Counted from the stretch's first letter, positions 29,531-39,818 are shown. The stretch is DNA of 60,482 bases from an uncultured Cocleimonas sp. (GCF_947495625.1 NZ_CANLZW010000030.1:1-60482), one strand, 5' to 3'. Notes: generated by a model from the sequence alone, not told the origin. Made by a program: numbers and translations.

Positions 29531-30712
29531 TTAACCCTTCGCTCTTTCTTCTAGCATGGCAACAACAGGCAATTTTTTACCTTCTAAAAACTCGAGGAAA
29601 GAACCGCCACCTGTAGATATATATGAAACTTGATCCGCAATACCGTATTTATCTACTGCGGCCAATGTGTCACCACCACCTGCTACAGAGAAGCCTTTTG
29701 ATTCTGCTATGGCCATAGAAATCGCTTTGGTGCCTTCACCAAATTGATCAAATTCAAAAACACCTACTGGACCATTCCAGACAATCGTTCCTGCATTTTT
29801 AATCACTTCAGCAAGTTCAGCAGCAGATTTAGGACCGATATCAAAAATCATATCGTCATCAGAAACATCGCTAACATCTTTTACTGTAGCTTCAGCTGTT
29901 TCAGAAAATTCTTTAGCGCAAACCACGTCCACCGGTACTGGAATATCTCCACCGTTCGCTTGTGCTGCTGCTTTAAGATTTTTTGCTGTTTCTACTAGAT
30001 CTTCTTCGTAAAGGGACTTACCAACATTATGGCCTTCGGCTGCGATAAATGTATTTGCTATACCACCACCTACGATCAATTGATCCACAACTTTTGATAG
30101 CGACTCTAGAACCGTTAGTTTTGTTGATACTTTAGAACCACCAACCAGTGCAACCATAGGACGAGCAGGATTATCCAGAGCTTTACCGAGGGCTTCTAAT
30201 TCACCAGCAAGAAGAGGTCCAGCCGCTGCTGTAGGCGCAAATTGACCAGCACCATGCGTAGAAGCCTGTGCACGATGAGCAGTACCAAATGCATCCATGA
30301 CGTAGATATCACAAAGTGCGGCATACTGTTTTGAGAGTGTTTCATCATTGGCTTTTTCGCCTTTATTGAAACGTACGTTTTCTAATAAAACGACTTCTCC
30401 GTCGGCAACTTCCGGTGCAGTTTCCAGGTAATCAGTGATTAATCTAACAGGTGTTCCAAGAAGTTCACCCATATGATCTGCAACTGGCGCTAACGAAAAT
30501 TCACTTTCAGGAGAGCCTTCTGTTGGACGGCCCAAGTGAGACATGATCATAACTTTTGCGCCAGCAGCGATAGCCTTCTCAATCGTTGGCATCGATGCAC
30601 GAATACGCTTATCAGAAGTTACTTTGCCATCTTTAATAGGGACATTAAGATCTTGGCGAATAAGAACACGCTTACCAGCGAGGTCTAAGTCAGTCATTTT
30701 GATTACAGACAC
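29531..30712 (-). CDS. pgk: Phosphoglycerate kinase
   Basis: 393 residues. The start is GTG at 30712, seven bases after AGGAG; an internal ATG at 30697 would be too far from it. Signatures: [51 protein letters not shown] and [11 protein letters not shown], then GGGDTLAAV. It acts reversibly in glycolysis and gluconeogenesis. A repeat and a perfect hairpin separate it from gap, so its message level may be set apart from gap. Confidence 0.97.
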   Translation of the reverse strand: MSVIKMTDLDLAGKRVLIRQDLNVPIKDGKVTSDKRIRASMPTIEKAIAAGAKVMIMSHLGRPTEGSPESEFSLAPVADHMGELLGTPVRLITDYLETAPEVADGEVVLLENVRFNKGEKANDETLSKQYAALCDIYVMDAFGTAHRAQASTHGAGQFAPTAAAGPLLAGELEALGKALDNPARPMVALVGGSKVSTKLTVLESLSKVVDQLIVGGGIANTFIAAEGHNVGKSLYEEDLVETAKNLKAAAQANGGDIPVPVDVVCAKEFSETAEATVKDVSDVSDDDMIFDIGPKSAAELAEVIKNAGTIVWNGPVGVFEFDQFGEGTKAISMAIAESKGFSVAGGGDTLAAVDKYGIADQVSYISTGGGSFLEFLEGKKLPVVAMLEERAKG

Positions 30713-30770
30713 GGAGAATCTCCTATAAATTTTCAGATTGATTAAATAAAGATACTAGTAACTTTATTAA

Positions 30771-30798
30771 GTCACCCCCCTACTTTTAAGGGCTTTTT
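30771..30798 (+). repeat. Dispersed C6-TACTTTTA element between gap and pgk
   Basis: GTCACCCCCCTACTTTTAAGGGC followed by a T-run, read on the plus strand. It opposes the direction of the gap-pgk cluster and lies inside the operon, 58 bases before the pgk start. In the mRNA it appears as its complement, with G6. Confidence 0.85.
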
Positions 30799-30834
30799 GA
30801 GGAAGGGAAACTAGTCTATTTATTTAATAAATCT

Positions 30835-30855
30835 GTGGGTATGTAACATACCCAC
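30835..30855 (-). terminator. Perfect hairpin after gap
   Basis: GTGGGTATGT pairs with ACATACCCAC around a single A. It lies 58 bases beyond the gap stop in the gap-pgk space. A long T-run does not follow on the minus strand. It may be a weak terminator or a 3' stabilising hairpin that raises gap over pgk message. Confidence 0.6.
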
Positions 30856-30912
30856 AAAAGTATTTCTTTTTTGATAGCTGTTTAGTTTAGAGACTAAACA
30901 ATAACCAAATCA

Positions 30913-31911
30913 TTATGAAATATGGTCAACCAAACGCAGCATGTTACAAGTGTAACCGTACTCGTTGTCGTACCATGAAACGACTTTAACGAATGTGTCG
31001 TCAAGTGCGATACCAGCACCTGCATCAAAGATTGAAGAAGCACTAATACCACGGAAGTCAGAAGATACAACCATCTCATCAGTGTACTGAAGTGTGCCTT
31101 TCATAGAACCTTCAGAAGCTTCTTTCACTTTCGCACAAATTTCTTCGTAGGTAGCTGGTTTATCTAGCTCAACCGTTAGATCAACAACAGAAACATCAAC
31201 AGAAGGGATACGGAAAGCCATACCAGTTAATTTGCCGTTAAGCTCAGGAAGTACAACACCTACCGCTTTAGCAGCACCTGTTGAAGATGGGATGATGTTC
31301 TCAAATACAGAACGTCCACCACGCCAATCTTTCATAGATGGGCCATCTACAGTCTTTTGAGAAGCTGTTGCTGCGTGAACAGTTGTCATAAGACCACGCT
31401 TAAGACCCCAGTTATCATTAAGGATTTTAGCAACTGGCGCTAAACAGTTTGTAGTACATGAAGCTGCTGAAACAATTGCCTGACCCGCATAATCTTCATG
31501 GTTAACACCGTATACGAACATCGGAGTAGCATCTTTAGAAGGTGCAGACTGAACAACTTTTTTAGCACCTGCATCAATGTGTGCCTGACAGCTTTCTTCA
31601 GTAAGGAAGAAACCAGTACAATCAAGAACCACATCAACATCAATATCGCCCCACTTAAGATCAGCAGGATTACGCTCAGCTGTCAGACGGATTTTGTTGC
31701 CATCAACAGTGAAAGACGTCTCATCGACTGCAGTTACTTCACCATCAAAACGACCATGAGCAGTATCGTACTTAAGCATGTATGCAAGGTAATCGTTATC
31801 GAGTAAGTCGTTGATTCCAACTACTTCAAGGCTAGGAAAGTCTTTTTTGATTGCACGAAATACCATACGTCCGATACGTCCAAAACCATTAATGCCGATT
31901 TTTGTTGTCAT
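30913..31911 (-). CDS. gap: Glyceraldehyde-3-phosphate dehydrogenase
   Basis: 332 residues. N-terminal NAD-binding motif [14 protein letters not shown], then the active-site [12 protein letters not shown] with the catalytic cysteine, and the C-terminal [12 protein letters not shown]. The phosphate-binding residues appear intact. TAAGGAGA precedes the ATG. It is the second gene of the leftward tkt-gap-pgk-pyk-fba cluster, and NAD rather than NADP use is suggested by the GINDLLDN segment at the end of beta-2. Confidence 0.97.
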   Translation of the reverse strand: MTTKIGINGFGRIGRMVFRAIKKDFPSLEVVGINDLLDNDYLAYMLKYDTAHGRFDGEVTAVDETSFTVDGNKIRLTAERNPADLKWGDIDVDVVLDCTGFFLTEESCQAHIDAGAKKVVQSAPSKDATPMFVYGVNHEDYAGQAIVSAASCTTNCLAPVAKILNDNWGLKRGLMTTVHAATASQKTVDGPSMKDWRGGRSVFENIIPSSTGAAKAVGVVLPELNGKLTGMAFRIPSVDVSVVDLTVELDKPATYEEICAKVKEASEGSMKGTLQYTDEMVVSSDFRGISASSIFDAGAGIALDDTFVKVVSWYDNEYGYTCNMLRLVDHIS

Positions 31912-31955
31912 GGGTTTCTCCTTAGAAAAATATAAAAATTGATAAAAGATAAAGA

Positions 31956-31987
31956 CAATAGCGCCCCGATTTGATCGAGGCGTATTG
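31956..31987. other. Imperfect intercistronic hairpin between tkt and gap
   Basis: CAATAGCGCCCCGA pairs with TCGAGGCGTATTG, leaving one bulged base and one mismatch, around a TTTGA loop. It occupies the 86-base gap between tkt and gap. It may affect processing or relative expression; it lacks a T-run on the minus strand. Confidence 0.4.
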
Positions 31988-31997
31988 GCTAATTAAT

Positions 31998-33998
31998 TTA
32001 GGCTACTTCGTTAATAGCGTTAACTACATTGTCTACTGTAAAGCCAAAGTATTCAAATAACTCAGGTGCTGGTGCTGACTCACCAAAAGTAGTCATACCT
32101 ATCACTTTACCGTTCATACCAACGTACTTCCACCATCCGTCCATAATTGCTGCTTCAACTGCAACACGGGCAGTAACTGCTGCAGGCAGAACTGATTCTT
32201 TATAAGCATCATCTTGCGCTTCGTAAACATCAACCGAAGGCATTGATACAACACGTACTTTTTTGTCAGATGCTTCAGCGGCTTTAACAGCAAGATCAAC
32301 TTCAGAACCCGTTGCGATGACAATTGCATCAGGCGTACCATCAGTATCCACCAGAATATAGCCACCTTTTTCGATATTAGCAATTTGTTCTGCTGTACGT
32401 GGTTGATGCGCAAGGTTCTGACGAGAGTAAATTAAAGTGGTTGGACCATCTTTTCTTTCGATAGCATGTTTCCATGAAACAGCCGTTTCAACTGCATCAC
32501 AAGTACGCCAAACCGACATATTAGGAATCATGCGTAACGTTGGAATTTGCTCAACAGCCTGATGAGTCGGGCCATCTTCACCTAGACCAATTGAATCATG
32601 GGTATACACAAAGATGCTTTGAATCTTCATTAATGCAGCCATGCGTAAAGCATTACGTGCATATTCTGAGAACATCAGGAAAGTTGCGCCGTAAGGTAAT
32701 AAACCGCCATGTAATGTTATGCCATTCATGATTGCTGACATACCAAACTCACGAACACCATATGAAATATAATTTCCGGCGAAATTCATTTCTGTAGAGC
32801 CGTGGTTATCATTGATATTTACACTGCATTCGTTGAAGGTATTATTTGAAGGCGTTAAGTCTGCAGAGCCACCAAGGAACTCAGGTAGTTTAGGAGCAAA
32901 CCCATTAAGCGCCATTTTTGAAGATATACGCGTTGCCTGCGTAGGGGCTTTTTCATTAACATGTGCAATGAATTTTGCTGCGTGATCATCCCAGTCAACT
33001 GGCAATTCACCCGCCATACGGCGCTCAAATTCAGCTGCTTCTTCTGGATAGGCTTCTGAATATGCTGAGAATTTCTTATTCCATGCATTTTCTGCAGCTT
33101 GTCCTGCTTCTTTAGCATCCCAGCCCGCATAAACTTCATCTGGAATATCAAATGGAACATGGCTCCACTGCAAATGCTCACGAGCGGCTACGATTTCTTC
33201 GTTCCCTAGAGCCTCACCATGAACGTGATGTCCACCTTCTTTGTTTGGTGCGCCTTTACCGATAACTGTCTTACAACAGATCAATGAAGGTCTTTCAGTT
33301 TCTGCTATGGCAATCTCAGTAGCTTTCTTGATTGCATCAGGATCATGACCATCAACTGATTGAACATGCCAGTCGTAGGCTTCAAAACGCTTCGGTGTAT
33401 CATCAACAAACCAGCCATCAACGTTACCATCAATGGAAATGTCGTTGTCATCATAAAAACAAATCAGCTTGCCCAGGCCGAATGAACCAGCCAGAGAACA
33501 TGCCTCATGCGAAATACCTTCCATCAAACAACCATCACCTAAAAATACATAGGTATTGTGATCAACAATTTCGTGCCCTTCTTTGTTGAATTGCGCAGCA
33601 AGCACTTTTTCTGCAAGAGCCAGACCAACAGCATTAGTAATGCCCTGACCTAGTGGGCCAGTTGTAGTTTCAATACCTGGAGTGTATCCATATTCCGGAT
33701 GTCCCGGAGTCTTGGAATGCAATTTACGGAAACCTTTTAAGTCATCAATCGACAAATCATAGCCAGTTAAGTGTAATACCGAATAAGGCAACATTGAGCC
33801 ATGTCCATTTGACATCACAAAACGGTCGCGGTCTGCCCATTTTGGATTTGTTGGGTTGTGCTTCATAAAGTCGTTATAAAGTACCTCGGCGATATCTGCC
33901 ATTCCCATAGGTGCACCAGGGTGACCAGAATTAGGAATTTGAATGGCGTCCATGGTAAGGGCACGGATGGCGTTAGCCAGAGTTGCGCGATTAGACAT
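31998..33998 (-). CDS. tkt: Transketolase
   Basis: 666 residues, full length. Thiamine-diphosphate enzyme of the pentose phosphate and Calvin pathways. Visible motifs are [13 protein letters not shown] (about residues 23-35), [17 protein letters not shown], the Th[15 protein letters not shown] (about 155-167), TTGPLGQGI, and the C-terminal [19 protein letters not shown] precedes the ATG. It is the first gene of the leftward cluster tkt-gap-pgk-pyk-fba. The same order is used in autotrophs, but no RuBisCO or phosphoribulokinase gene is in the window. Confidence 0.97.
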   Translation of the reverse strand: MSNRATLANAIRALTMDAIQIPNSGHPGAPMGMADIAEVLYNDFMKHNPTNPKWADRDRFVMSNGHGSMLPYSVLHLTGYDLSIDDLKGFRKLHSKTPGHPEYGYTPGIETTTGPLGQGITNAVGLALAEKVLAAQFNKEGHEIVDHNTYVFLGDGCLMEGISHEACSLAGSFGLGKLICFYDDNDISIDGNVDGWFVDDTPKRFEAYDWHVQSVDGHDPDAIKKATEIAIAETERPSLICCKTVIGKGAPNKEGGHHVHGEALGNEEIVAAREHLQWSHVPFDIPDEVYAGWDAKEAGQAAENAWNKKFSAYSEAYPEEAAEFERRMAGELPVDWDDHAAKFIAHVNEKAPTQATRISSKMALNGFAPKLPEFLGGSADLTPSNNTFNECSVNINDNHGSTEMNFAGNYISYGVREFGMSAIMNGITLHGGLLPYGATFLMFSEYARNALRMAALMKIQSIFVYTHDSIGLGEDGPTHQAVEQIPTLRMIPNMSVWRTCDAVETAVSWKHAIERKDGPTTLIYSRQNLAHQPRTAEQIANIEKGGYILVDTDGTPDAIVIATGSEVDLAVKAAEASDKKVRVVSMPSVDVYEAQDDAYKESVLPAAVTARVAVEAAIMDGWWKYVGMNGKVIGMTTFGESAPAPELFEYFGFTVDNVVNAINEVA

Positions 33999-34600
33999 TA
34001 AGCTCTCCTTAGATTGTTTTAGCTTTAAATCAATATTAATCAGATTAACAAAATAGTGTCGATAATATATTTCTGTATAGCCTCGAGTTACATTGAATGC
34101 TTAAGCTATATAGAAATGTATTATTTAACTGCGTCTCGGTTTTAACTAGCCTGTTATTGAGAATTAAGCCATATAAAAAGAGACAAAAATCCTGAGTTGT
34201 AAATTTATTGAAAAGACAGATAACACATTCTGTTGCAATTCATTTATAAACTAAACTAAATATTACCTACTTCTTATATAAGCATTACTTATATATTTGG
34301 GGCTTACTAAAATTAAATTTAGACTCCTTTTCTTAGTCAATACTCAAACTTTTGGATCCACATTTATTAAAAAAGGATCGCTATGGTTTTGTATTAGAAA
34401 CTAAATAATCCTTATTATTAAAGCATTTACTATACTCAGCAAAGTAGGGGGACGGATTATAAGTGGCACATATTGTGATCGACTTAGACTAACTGAGCAA
34501 CCTCTAATCAGAGGTATTATTAGGTTCTTTAAGCGGTACTTGCTTAATCATAAAGGGTACTAGAAATAGTTTTATTTTTACGATAGAATACTGCCCCCTT
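33999..34600. other. Long intergenic region between divergent tkt and the metK riboswitch
   Basis: About 600 AT-rich bases with no gene. It should hold the tkt promoter on the left and the metK promoter on the right; a -10-like TAGAAT at 34584-34589 may serve metK. Visible items are a G5 remnant of the dispersed repeat (AAAGTAGGGGGAC at 34441-34453) and a small hairpin CCTCTAATCAGAGG at 34501-34514. No recognised RNA family besides the riboswitch that follows. Confidence 0.5.
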
Positions 34601-34705
34601 GCTTGAGGAGCGTTGCGATCCGATATTTTTTTCTAAAATATTAGACTAGGCTCAAGCTAATTAAACAGTCCGTAATGGTTGTTTGATGAATATGCAACGA
34701 CGCTC
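34601..34705 (+). promoter_or_regulatory. SAH riboswitch upstream of metK
   Basis: The core agrees with the S-adenosylhomocysteine riboswitch: GAGGAGCGTTGC, later AGGCTC, then GCAACGACGCTC. P1 is the perfect 7-bp stem GCTTGAG (34601-34607) with CTCAAGC (34651-34657). P2 is capped by ATATTTT/AAAATAT. The pseudoknot strand GAGCG+TTGC (34608-34616) pairs with GCAA and CGCTC (34694-34705), with a small hairpin between. The metK Shine-Dalgarno AAGGAG starts 12 bases later. The class normally turns genes on at high SAH. It is best known ahead of ahcY and metF/metH; here it sits before metK. Confidence 0.88.
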
Positions 34706-34730
34706 AGCTAATATTTAAGGAGAACTTAAT

Positions 34731-35885
34731 ATGGCTGGGAATCATTTATTCACATCCGAGTCGGTTTCTGGGGGTCACCCCGACAAGTTGGCAGATCAAA
34801 TTTCTGATGCTGTCCTTGATGCAATTCTAGAACAAGATACAGATGCACGTGTAGCCTGCGAGACTATGGCTAAGACGGGCATGATCATTCTTGCTGGTGA
34901 AGTAACTACTAGCGCTGTTGTCGATTATGAAAAAATCGTACGTGATACAGTAAAAGAAATAGGTTACACCAGTTCAGAAATTGGTTTTGACGGCGACTCA
35001 TGTGCCGTTATTAACGCACTAGGTCAACAATCACCTGATATCGCAATGGGTGTAGATCGCGAAGACAAAGAATCACAAGGCGCTGGAGACCAAGGCTTAA
35101 TGTTTGGTTACGCAAGTAACGAAACTGATGTTTTGATGCCTGCTCCAATCACCTACTCACACCTTTTGGTTGCGAAACAAGCTGAGCTAATGAAAAACGG
35201 CAAACTACCTTTCTTGCGTCCAGACGCTAAGAGCCAGGTAACTTTCCGTTACGAAGGCGACAAGCCAGTATCAATTGATGCAGTCGTTTTATCTACTCAA
35301 CATAGCCCTGATGTTAGCCAAGCTGATCTTCAAGAAGCAGTTATGGAAGAAATCATCAAACCAGTTCTTCCTGCTGAATGGTTAAATTCAGACACGCTTT
35401 ACCACATCAACCCAACAGGCCAATTTATTATTGGTGGTCCAGTAGGTGATTGTGGTCTTACAGGTCGTAAAATCATCGTTGATACTTACGGTGGAATGGC
35501 GCGTCACGGTGGCGGTGCATTCTCTGGTAAAGACCCATCAAAAGTTGACCGTTCTGCTGCATACGCTGGTCGTTATGTTGCTAAGAATATTGTTGCTGCT
35601 GGTCTTGCTGAGCGTTGTGAAATTCAGGTTTCATACGCAATCGGTGTTGCTGAGCCTACTTCAATATCAATCGAAACGTTTGGCACTGGCACAATCTCTG
35701 ATGAAAAAATCGAAGCGCTAGTGCGTGAAAACTTCGACCTACGTCCTTTCGGCATTATGACAATGCTAGATTTACTTAAGCCAATCTACAAACAAACTGC
35801 TGCTTACGGTCACTTCGGTCGTGAGGACATTGGTTTGCCTTGGGAAAAGACTGACCGGGCTGAAGCACTTAAAGCTAGCGTTTAA
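34731..35885 (+). CDS. metK: S-adenosylmethionine synthetase MetK
   Basis: 384 residues, full length. It makes SAM from methionine and ATP. Signatures include [20 protein letters not shown] near the N-terminus (metal and ATP site), [12 protein letters not shown] (about 117-128), [20 protein letters not shown] (about 260-280) and FDLRPFGI near the C-terminus. A strong TAAGGAG lies nine bases before the ATG. It opens a rightward metK-ahcY-metF set for the methyl cycle, with SAH riboswitches before the first two genes. Confidence 0.98.
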   Translation: MAGNHLFTSESVSGGHPDKLADQISDAVLDAILEQDTDARVACETMAKTGMIILAGEVTTSAVVDYEKIVRDTVKEIGYTSSEIGFDGDSCAVINALGQQSPDIAMGVDREDKESQGAGDQGLMFGYASNETDVLMPAPITYSHLLVAKQAELMKNGKLPFLRPDAKSQVTFRYEGDKPVSIDAVVLSTQHSPDVSQADLQEAVMEEIIKPVLPAEWLNSDTLYHINPTGQFIIGGPVGDCGLTGRKIIVDTYGGMARHGGGAFSGKDPSKVDRSAAYAGRYVAKNIVAAGLAERCEIQVSYAIGVAEPTSISIETFGTGTISDEKIEALVRENFDLRPFGIMTMLDLLKPIYKQTAAYGHFGREDIGLPWEKTDRAEALKASV

Positions 35886-35893
35886 ATAAATTT

Positions 35894-35982
35894 GCTACTT
35901 TTCTGAGGAACGCTGCACCAGATCACTTATTGAGTGATTATGGGAGGCTCAGAAAAGTAGCTAAAACTTTAAACTGCGTTCC
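35894..35982 (+). promoter_or_regulatory. SAH riboswitch between metK and ahcY
   Basis: P1 is a perfect 14-bp stem: GCTACTTTTCTGAG (35894-35907) with CTCAGAAAAGTAGC (35948-35961). P2 is ATCACT/AGTGAT. The pseudoknot pairs GGAACGC (35907-35913) with GCGTTCC (35976-35982). The conserved core GAGGAACGCTGCACC and AGGCTC is intact. It lies 36 bases ahead of the ahcY start, whose weak AGGA sits near 36006. SAH, the substrate of AhcY, should activate its own hydrolysis. Confidence 0.94.
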
Positions 35983-36017
35983 TAAATTTTTACTTTAAAT
36001 TTAATAGGAAAAATATC

Positions 36018-37418
36018 ATGACTAAAGCTCAAGACTATATTATTGCTGATATAACACTTGCTGATTGGGGTCGTAAAGAACTCAATATCGCGGAAAATGA
36101 AATGCCTGGTTTAATGGCGTTACGTGAAAAGCACGGTACAGATAAGCCACTTACTGGCGCTCGTATTGCTGGCTCTTTACACATGACTATTCAGACAGCT
36201 GTGCTTATCGAAACGTTAACTGCATTAGGTGCAGAAGTTCGTTGGGCAACGTGTAACATTTTCTCTACTCAAGACCACGCTGCTGCTGCAATCGCTGCAT
36301 CTGGTGTTCCTGTATTCGCGGTTAAAGGCGAGTCTTTAGATGAGTACTGGGATTACTGCCACAGAATTTTTGAATGGCATGACGGTGGCACTCCAAACAT
36401 GATTCTTGACGATGGCGGCGACGCGACTGGCTTGATCGAGTTAGGTGTTAAAGCTGAAAAAGATATATCTGTACTGGATAACCCAGGCAGTGAAGAAGAA
36501 ATCTGCATGTTCAACTCTATCAAAGAGAAATTGAAGACAGATCCAACATGGTACTCAAACATTCGTCCAAACCTTCAAGGTGTTACGGAAGAAACGACTA
36601 CTGGTGTACATCGTTTATACGAAATGGTTAAAAAGGGCGAGCTAGCTTACCCAGCAATCAACGTAAACGATTCTGTAACTAAATCAAAGTTCGATAACTT
36701 ATACGGTTGTCGTGAGTCTTTAGTTGACGGTATCAAGCGTGCTACTGACGTAATGATCGCGGGTAAAATCGCTGTTGTATTAGGTTACGGTGACGTTGGT
36801 AAAGGTTGTGCACAATCACTACGTGGTTTAGGCGCGACTGTATGGGTTACTGAAATCGATCCGATTTGTGCACTGCAAGCTGCAATGGAAGGCTACCGCG
36901 TAGTAAACATGGATGATGCTGCTTCACAAGGCGATATCTTTGTAACAGCTACCGGTAACTTCCACGTAATCAATGAAGAGCAAATGCTACAGATGAAGCA
37001 TGAGTCTATCGTTTGTAATATCGGTCACTTCGATAACGAAATCGCTGTAGCAGATATGGAAAAATACGAGTGGGAAAACATCAAACCACAAGTTGATCAC
37101 ATTATCTTACCTAGCGGTAACCGTATCATCCTTCTTGCTCAAGGTCGTTTGGTAAACCTGGGTTGTGCAACAGGTCACCCAAGCTTCGTAATGTCAGCTT
37201 CTTTCACTAACCAGGTGTTAGCTCAGATCGAATTATTCTGTCATGGCGAAAAGTACGAAAACGATGTTTACATGCTACCTAAAGCATTAGATGAAGAGGT
37301 TGCTCGTTTACACCTTGATAAGATCGGCGCTAACCTAACTGAATTAACTTCAGTACAAGCTGAATATCTAAATGTTGATAAGAACGGTCCTTACAAAGTA
37401 GAACATTACCGTTACTAA
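36018..37418 (+). CDS. ahcY: S-adenosylhomocysteine hydrolase
   Basis: 466 residues, the long form. NAD-dependent hydrolysis of SAH to homocysteine and adenosine removes the inhibitor made by all methyltransferases. Signatures are [18 protein letters not shown] (about residues 79-96), [20 protein letters not shown], the NAD-binding [16 protein letters not shown] (about 254-269) and the C-terminal [12 protein letters not shown], whose Lys-Tyr reaches the NAD of the neighbouring subunit. Controlled by the preceding SAH riboswitch. Confidence 0.98.
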   Translation: MTKAQDYIIADITLADWGRKELNIAENEMPGLMALREKHGTDKPLTGARIAGSLHMTIQTAVLIETLTALGAEVRWATCNIFSTQDHAAAAIAASGVPVFAVKGESLDEYWDYCHRIFEWHDGGTPNMILDDGGDATGLIELGVKAEKDISVLDNPGSEEEICMFNSIKEKLKTDPTWYSNIRPNLQGVTEETTTGVHRLYEMVKKGELAYPAINVNDSVTKSKFDNLYGCRESLVDGIKRATDVMIAGKIAVVLGYGDVGKGCAQSLRGLGATVWVTEIDPICALQAAMEGYRVVNMDDAASQGDIFVTATGNFHVINEEQMLQMKHESIVCNIGHFDNEIAVADMEKYEWENIKPQVDHIILPSGNRIILLAQGRLVNLGCATGHPSFVMSASFTNQVLAQIELFCHGEKYENDVYMLPKALDEEVARLHLDKIGANLTELTSVQAEYLNVDKNGPYKVEHYRY

Positions 37419-37435
37419 TAGTTAGTTTTATAAAG

Positions 37436-37494
37436 TACACCCCCCCACTTTACGGCAGTTTTTCTAAAAAATGTGCTTAAAGTAGGGGGGTGTC
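37436..37494 (+). repeat. Inverted pair of dispersed elements after ahcY
   Basis: The left arm ACACCCCCCCACTTTACGGC plus T-run faces the right arm CTTAAAGTAGGGGGGTGTCA. Pairing of ACACCCCCC.ACTTTA with TAAAGTAGGGGGGTGT is nearly complete. It follows the ahcY stop by 17 bases and is a plausible terminator. Both arms are of the GACACC variant. Confidence 0.85.
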
Positions 37495-37694
37495 ATTAAT
37501 AGTACTTTATATTTCTGAGGTCTTTTCGCCATTATCTGGCGAGTTAAATACGAATAATTTGATATTTTTTTCATAGAAATGAGAACAATAGATTTACTGT
37601 CGTCTGAATTTTGATGGTGGGAATAAATTATTCTATCTGACTATTCAGCCACTATATTGGTCATAAGATCTCTTCTTAACCAGGAGTAACGACC

Positions 37695-38537
37695 ATGAAA
37701 GATCATTCATATAGCTTTGAGTTCTTCCCTCCTAAAACGGAAGTTGGTATAGAAAAACTCTCACAAGTTAGCAAAGAATTATCCCAATTGAATCCAGCGT
37801 TTTATTCTGTCACCTACGGTGCTGGTGGAACTACACAGGAAGCGACAAAGGGGACAGTTTTAAGTATTCAAAAAGAAACAGGTATTCCAACAGCGCCTCA
37901 CCTTTCGTGTATTGGATCTGATAAAAAACAAGTTCGTCAGATGCTGAACGAATACAAAGACAACGGTATTAATCGAATCGTTGCGCTACGCGGTGATTTG
38001 CCTTCAGGTATGCGTGAAATTGGTGATTTTCATTACGCCAATGAATTGGTTGAATTCATTCGTGCTGAGACTGGCGATCATTTTCAAATTGAAATAGCTG
38101 CCTATCCTGAAAAGCATCCTCAATCTAAAACCTTTGATATTGATATCGAAAACTTTGGACGAAAAGCAAAAGCAGGTGCAGATCGCGCTATCACTCAGTA
38201 TTTTTTCAATGCAGATGCTTATTTCAACTTTATCGATAGTCTGGAAAAGGCACAGATTGATATTCCCGTAATGCCGGGAATTATGCCTATTACTAACTTT
38301 TCACAAATGGCGCGTTTTTCTGATGCTATCGGCGCAGAAATCCCACGCTGGTTACGCATGCGTTTTGAGTCATACGGCGAAGATATAGATTCGATTCAGA
38401 AACTAGGTAATGAGTTTGTCACTGGAATGTGTGAGCGCTTATTAGAACAAGGTGTACCAGGCTTACATTTCTATTCAATGAATAGAGTTGAACCGAGTTT
38501 AGCTATCTGGAATAACCTAGGGCTTTCAGAGGCTTAA
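37695..38537 (+). CDS. metF: 5,10-methylenetetrahydrofolate reductase MetF
   Basis: 280 residues, normal. FAD enzyme that makes 5-methyltetrahydrofolate for methionine synthesis. Signatures: YSFEFFPPKTEVGIEKL at the N-terminus, SVTYGAGGTTQ, HLSCIG, RNIVALRGDLP-like IVALRGDLPSG, and ITQYFFNADAYF. AGGAG lies before the ATG. It completes the metK-ahcY-metF set but is separated from ahcY by a paired repeat and about 275 bases, so it probably has its own promoter. No SAH riboswitch is found before it. Confidence 0.97.
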   Translation: MKDHSYSFEFFPPKTEVGIEKLSQVSKELSQLNPAFYSVTYGAGGTTQEATKGTVLSIQKETGIPTAPHLSCIGSDKKQVRQMLNEYKDNGINRIVALRGDLPSGMREIGDFHYANELVEFIRAETGDHFQIEIAAYPEKHPQSKTFDIDIENFGRKAKAGADRAITQYFFNADAYFNFIDSLEKAQIDIPVMPGIMPITNFSQMARFSDAIGAEIPRWLRMRFESYGEDIDSIQKLGNEFVTGMCERLLEQGVPGLHFYSMNRVEPSLAIWNNLGLSEA

Positions 38538-38551
38538 TACGAATTTACTGA

Positions 38552-38598
38552 ATAAGTAGATAAGTAGATAAGTAGATAAGTAGATAAGTAGATAAGTA
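38552..38598. repeat. 8-bp tandem repeat after metF
   Basis: ATAAGTAG is repeated head to tail about 5.9 times with no mismatch until the last base. It begins 14 bases after the metF stop. Such a repeat is prone to slippage, so copy number should vary between strains. It encodes nothing. Confidence 0.95.
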
Positions 38599-38605
38599 AA
38601 ATATG

Positions 38606-38653
38606 CCTAAAAGTAGGGGGGTGACTTATAAAGGTCACCCCCCTACTTTTAGG
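38606..38653. repeat. Perfect inverted pair of dispersed elements
   Basis: Two full half-sites face each other: CCTAAAAGTAGGGGGGTGAC (38606-38625) and GTCACCCCCCTACTTTTAGG (38634-38653), separated by eight bases. Every one of the 20 bases pairs. A T-run follows on the plus strand and AT-rich DNA on the other side. It lies between convergent metF and the DUF1501 gene, so it can stop transcription from both sides. Confidence 0.97.
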
Positions 38654-38678
38654 TGTTTTTTTTCTAACGATTTAAGTG

Positions 38679-39818
38679 TTAAACAAACGGAATCGGTCTG
38701 AATTGTTTTTCCCAGGGATTCGGCCTTCTCCACCAACGTTGTGCTAGCGTCGCATATACTTCACGGAAATCTACCGTGTGAATCAAATCGCCATCGTGTA
38801 ATTTATCTGGGTTTAAACTAGGTTGTTTTCCATACAGTCCACCTCGAACACGACCACCAATGGCAAAGTGTGGCGCTGCTGATCCATGATCTGTTCCGCC
38901 GCTGTTATTTTCAGCAACTCGACGTCCAAATTCAGAGTAGGTGATAACCATGACGTTATTCCAAAGACCTGCTCGTTTCATTGCCTCTGAGAAAGCCTGT
39001 AATCCACCACCTAAGTGATTCATCAGGTTATTGTGCTGGTCTACTTGTGAAGCGTGGGTATCAAAACCTTCAAGTGATACTTTATAAACAGGTGTATCCA
39101 TGCCGTTTATAATCATCTGAGTGACCTGTTCTAGTTTTCGACCAAAATGACTAGGCGGAAAACGTACAGGTGAGCGTTTGCCGTTATGAATTCGACCAAG
39201 CTCTTTTGCTGCTGTATTGATTTGATTTTGTACATTAAGCATATGCGCTAAGGATGAGTTAGCTGGGCGGAAACCTTTTTTATTTAAATATTTTGTCTGG
39301 CGTAAGAAGGTCTTTGGGTCTTCCATTGCGACGGCAGAGCTATTTGCACCAGCCATTGGGCCAAGATTATTATCGCCTAACACTATGCCATTCACTGAGT
39401 TCTGGCGAACTGGTAAAACACGAGACAACCAACCACGCGTCTCATCATGTTTAATAGATGCCGTTTCCCAAATATCTATTGAATGAAAATGAGAACGACT
39501 CGGATTGGTATAACCCACACCTTGAATCCAGGCCATATTACCTTCTTTCCAGAGTGGTAATAGCTTTTTCAAGTAGGGGTTCATTGCCATATTATCTTTT
39601 AATGGAATGCCATTTTTTACGCGTAGCGTAGGTCTTGCACGATGATAATCAGCATCTCTAAAAGGGATCAGTGTGTTTAAACCATCATTGCCGCCTTTTA
39701 ATTCAACCATCAAAAGAATCTGATCGGGTCGATTGCCTTGTCCGGCCGCAAATGCACCGGGAGCCATACCAGCAAGCGGAACTAAGCTGGCGTATTGTAA
39801 AAAATCACGTCTATTCAT
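38679..39818 (-). CDS. Tat-exported DUF1501 family protein
   Basis: 379 residues. The N-terminus MNRRDFLQYASLVPLAGMAPGAFA has the twin-arginine RRDFL motif, so the folded protein should cross by the Tat system. The remainder matches DUF1501 (sulfatase/alkaline-phosphatase-like): VELKGGNDGLNTLIP, SRSHFHSIDIWETA, SLEGFDTHASQVDQHNNLM, VMVITYSEFGRRVAENNSGGTDHGSA (quoted in parts) and HTVDFREVYATLAQRWW. Function is not established. DUF1501 and DUF1800 proteins are nearly always encoded together; here DUF1800 lies 43 bases upstream. Confidence 0.92.
   Translation of the reverse strand: MNRRDFLQYASLVPLAGMAPGAFAAGQGNRPDQILLMVELKGGNDGLNTLIPFRDADYHRARPTLRVKNGIPLKDNMAMNPYLKKLLPLWKEGNMAWIQGVGYTNPSRSHFHSIDIWETASIKHDETRGWLSRVLPVRQNSVNGIVLGDNNLGPMAGANSSAVAMEDPKTFLRQTKYLNKKGFRPANSSLAHMLNVQNQINTAAKELGRIHNGKRSPVRFPPSHFGRKLEQVTQMIINGMDTPVYKVSLEGFDTHASQVDQHNNLMNHLGGGLQAFSEAMKRAGLWNNVMVITYSEFGRRVAENNSGGTDHGSAAPHFAIGGRVRGGLYGKQPSLNPDKLHDGDLIHTVDFREVYATLAQRWWRRPNPWEKQFRPIPFV

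Noticed and set aside
26833-33998. Calvin-Benson cycle operon
   Set aside because: No RuBisCO, phosphoribulokinase or CbbR gene is in the window; the enzymes serve glycolysis and pentose phosphate equally well.
37500-37694. Possible third SAH riboswitch before metF (starts with TTCTGAGG)
   Set aside because: The GAGGAGCG-type core, AGGCTC and the pseudoknot partner are absent; only the first few bases match.
38552-38598. CRISPR-like repetition
   Set aside because: The units are only 8 bp and directly adjacent, without spacers, so this is a simple tandem repeat.
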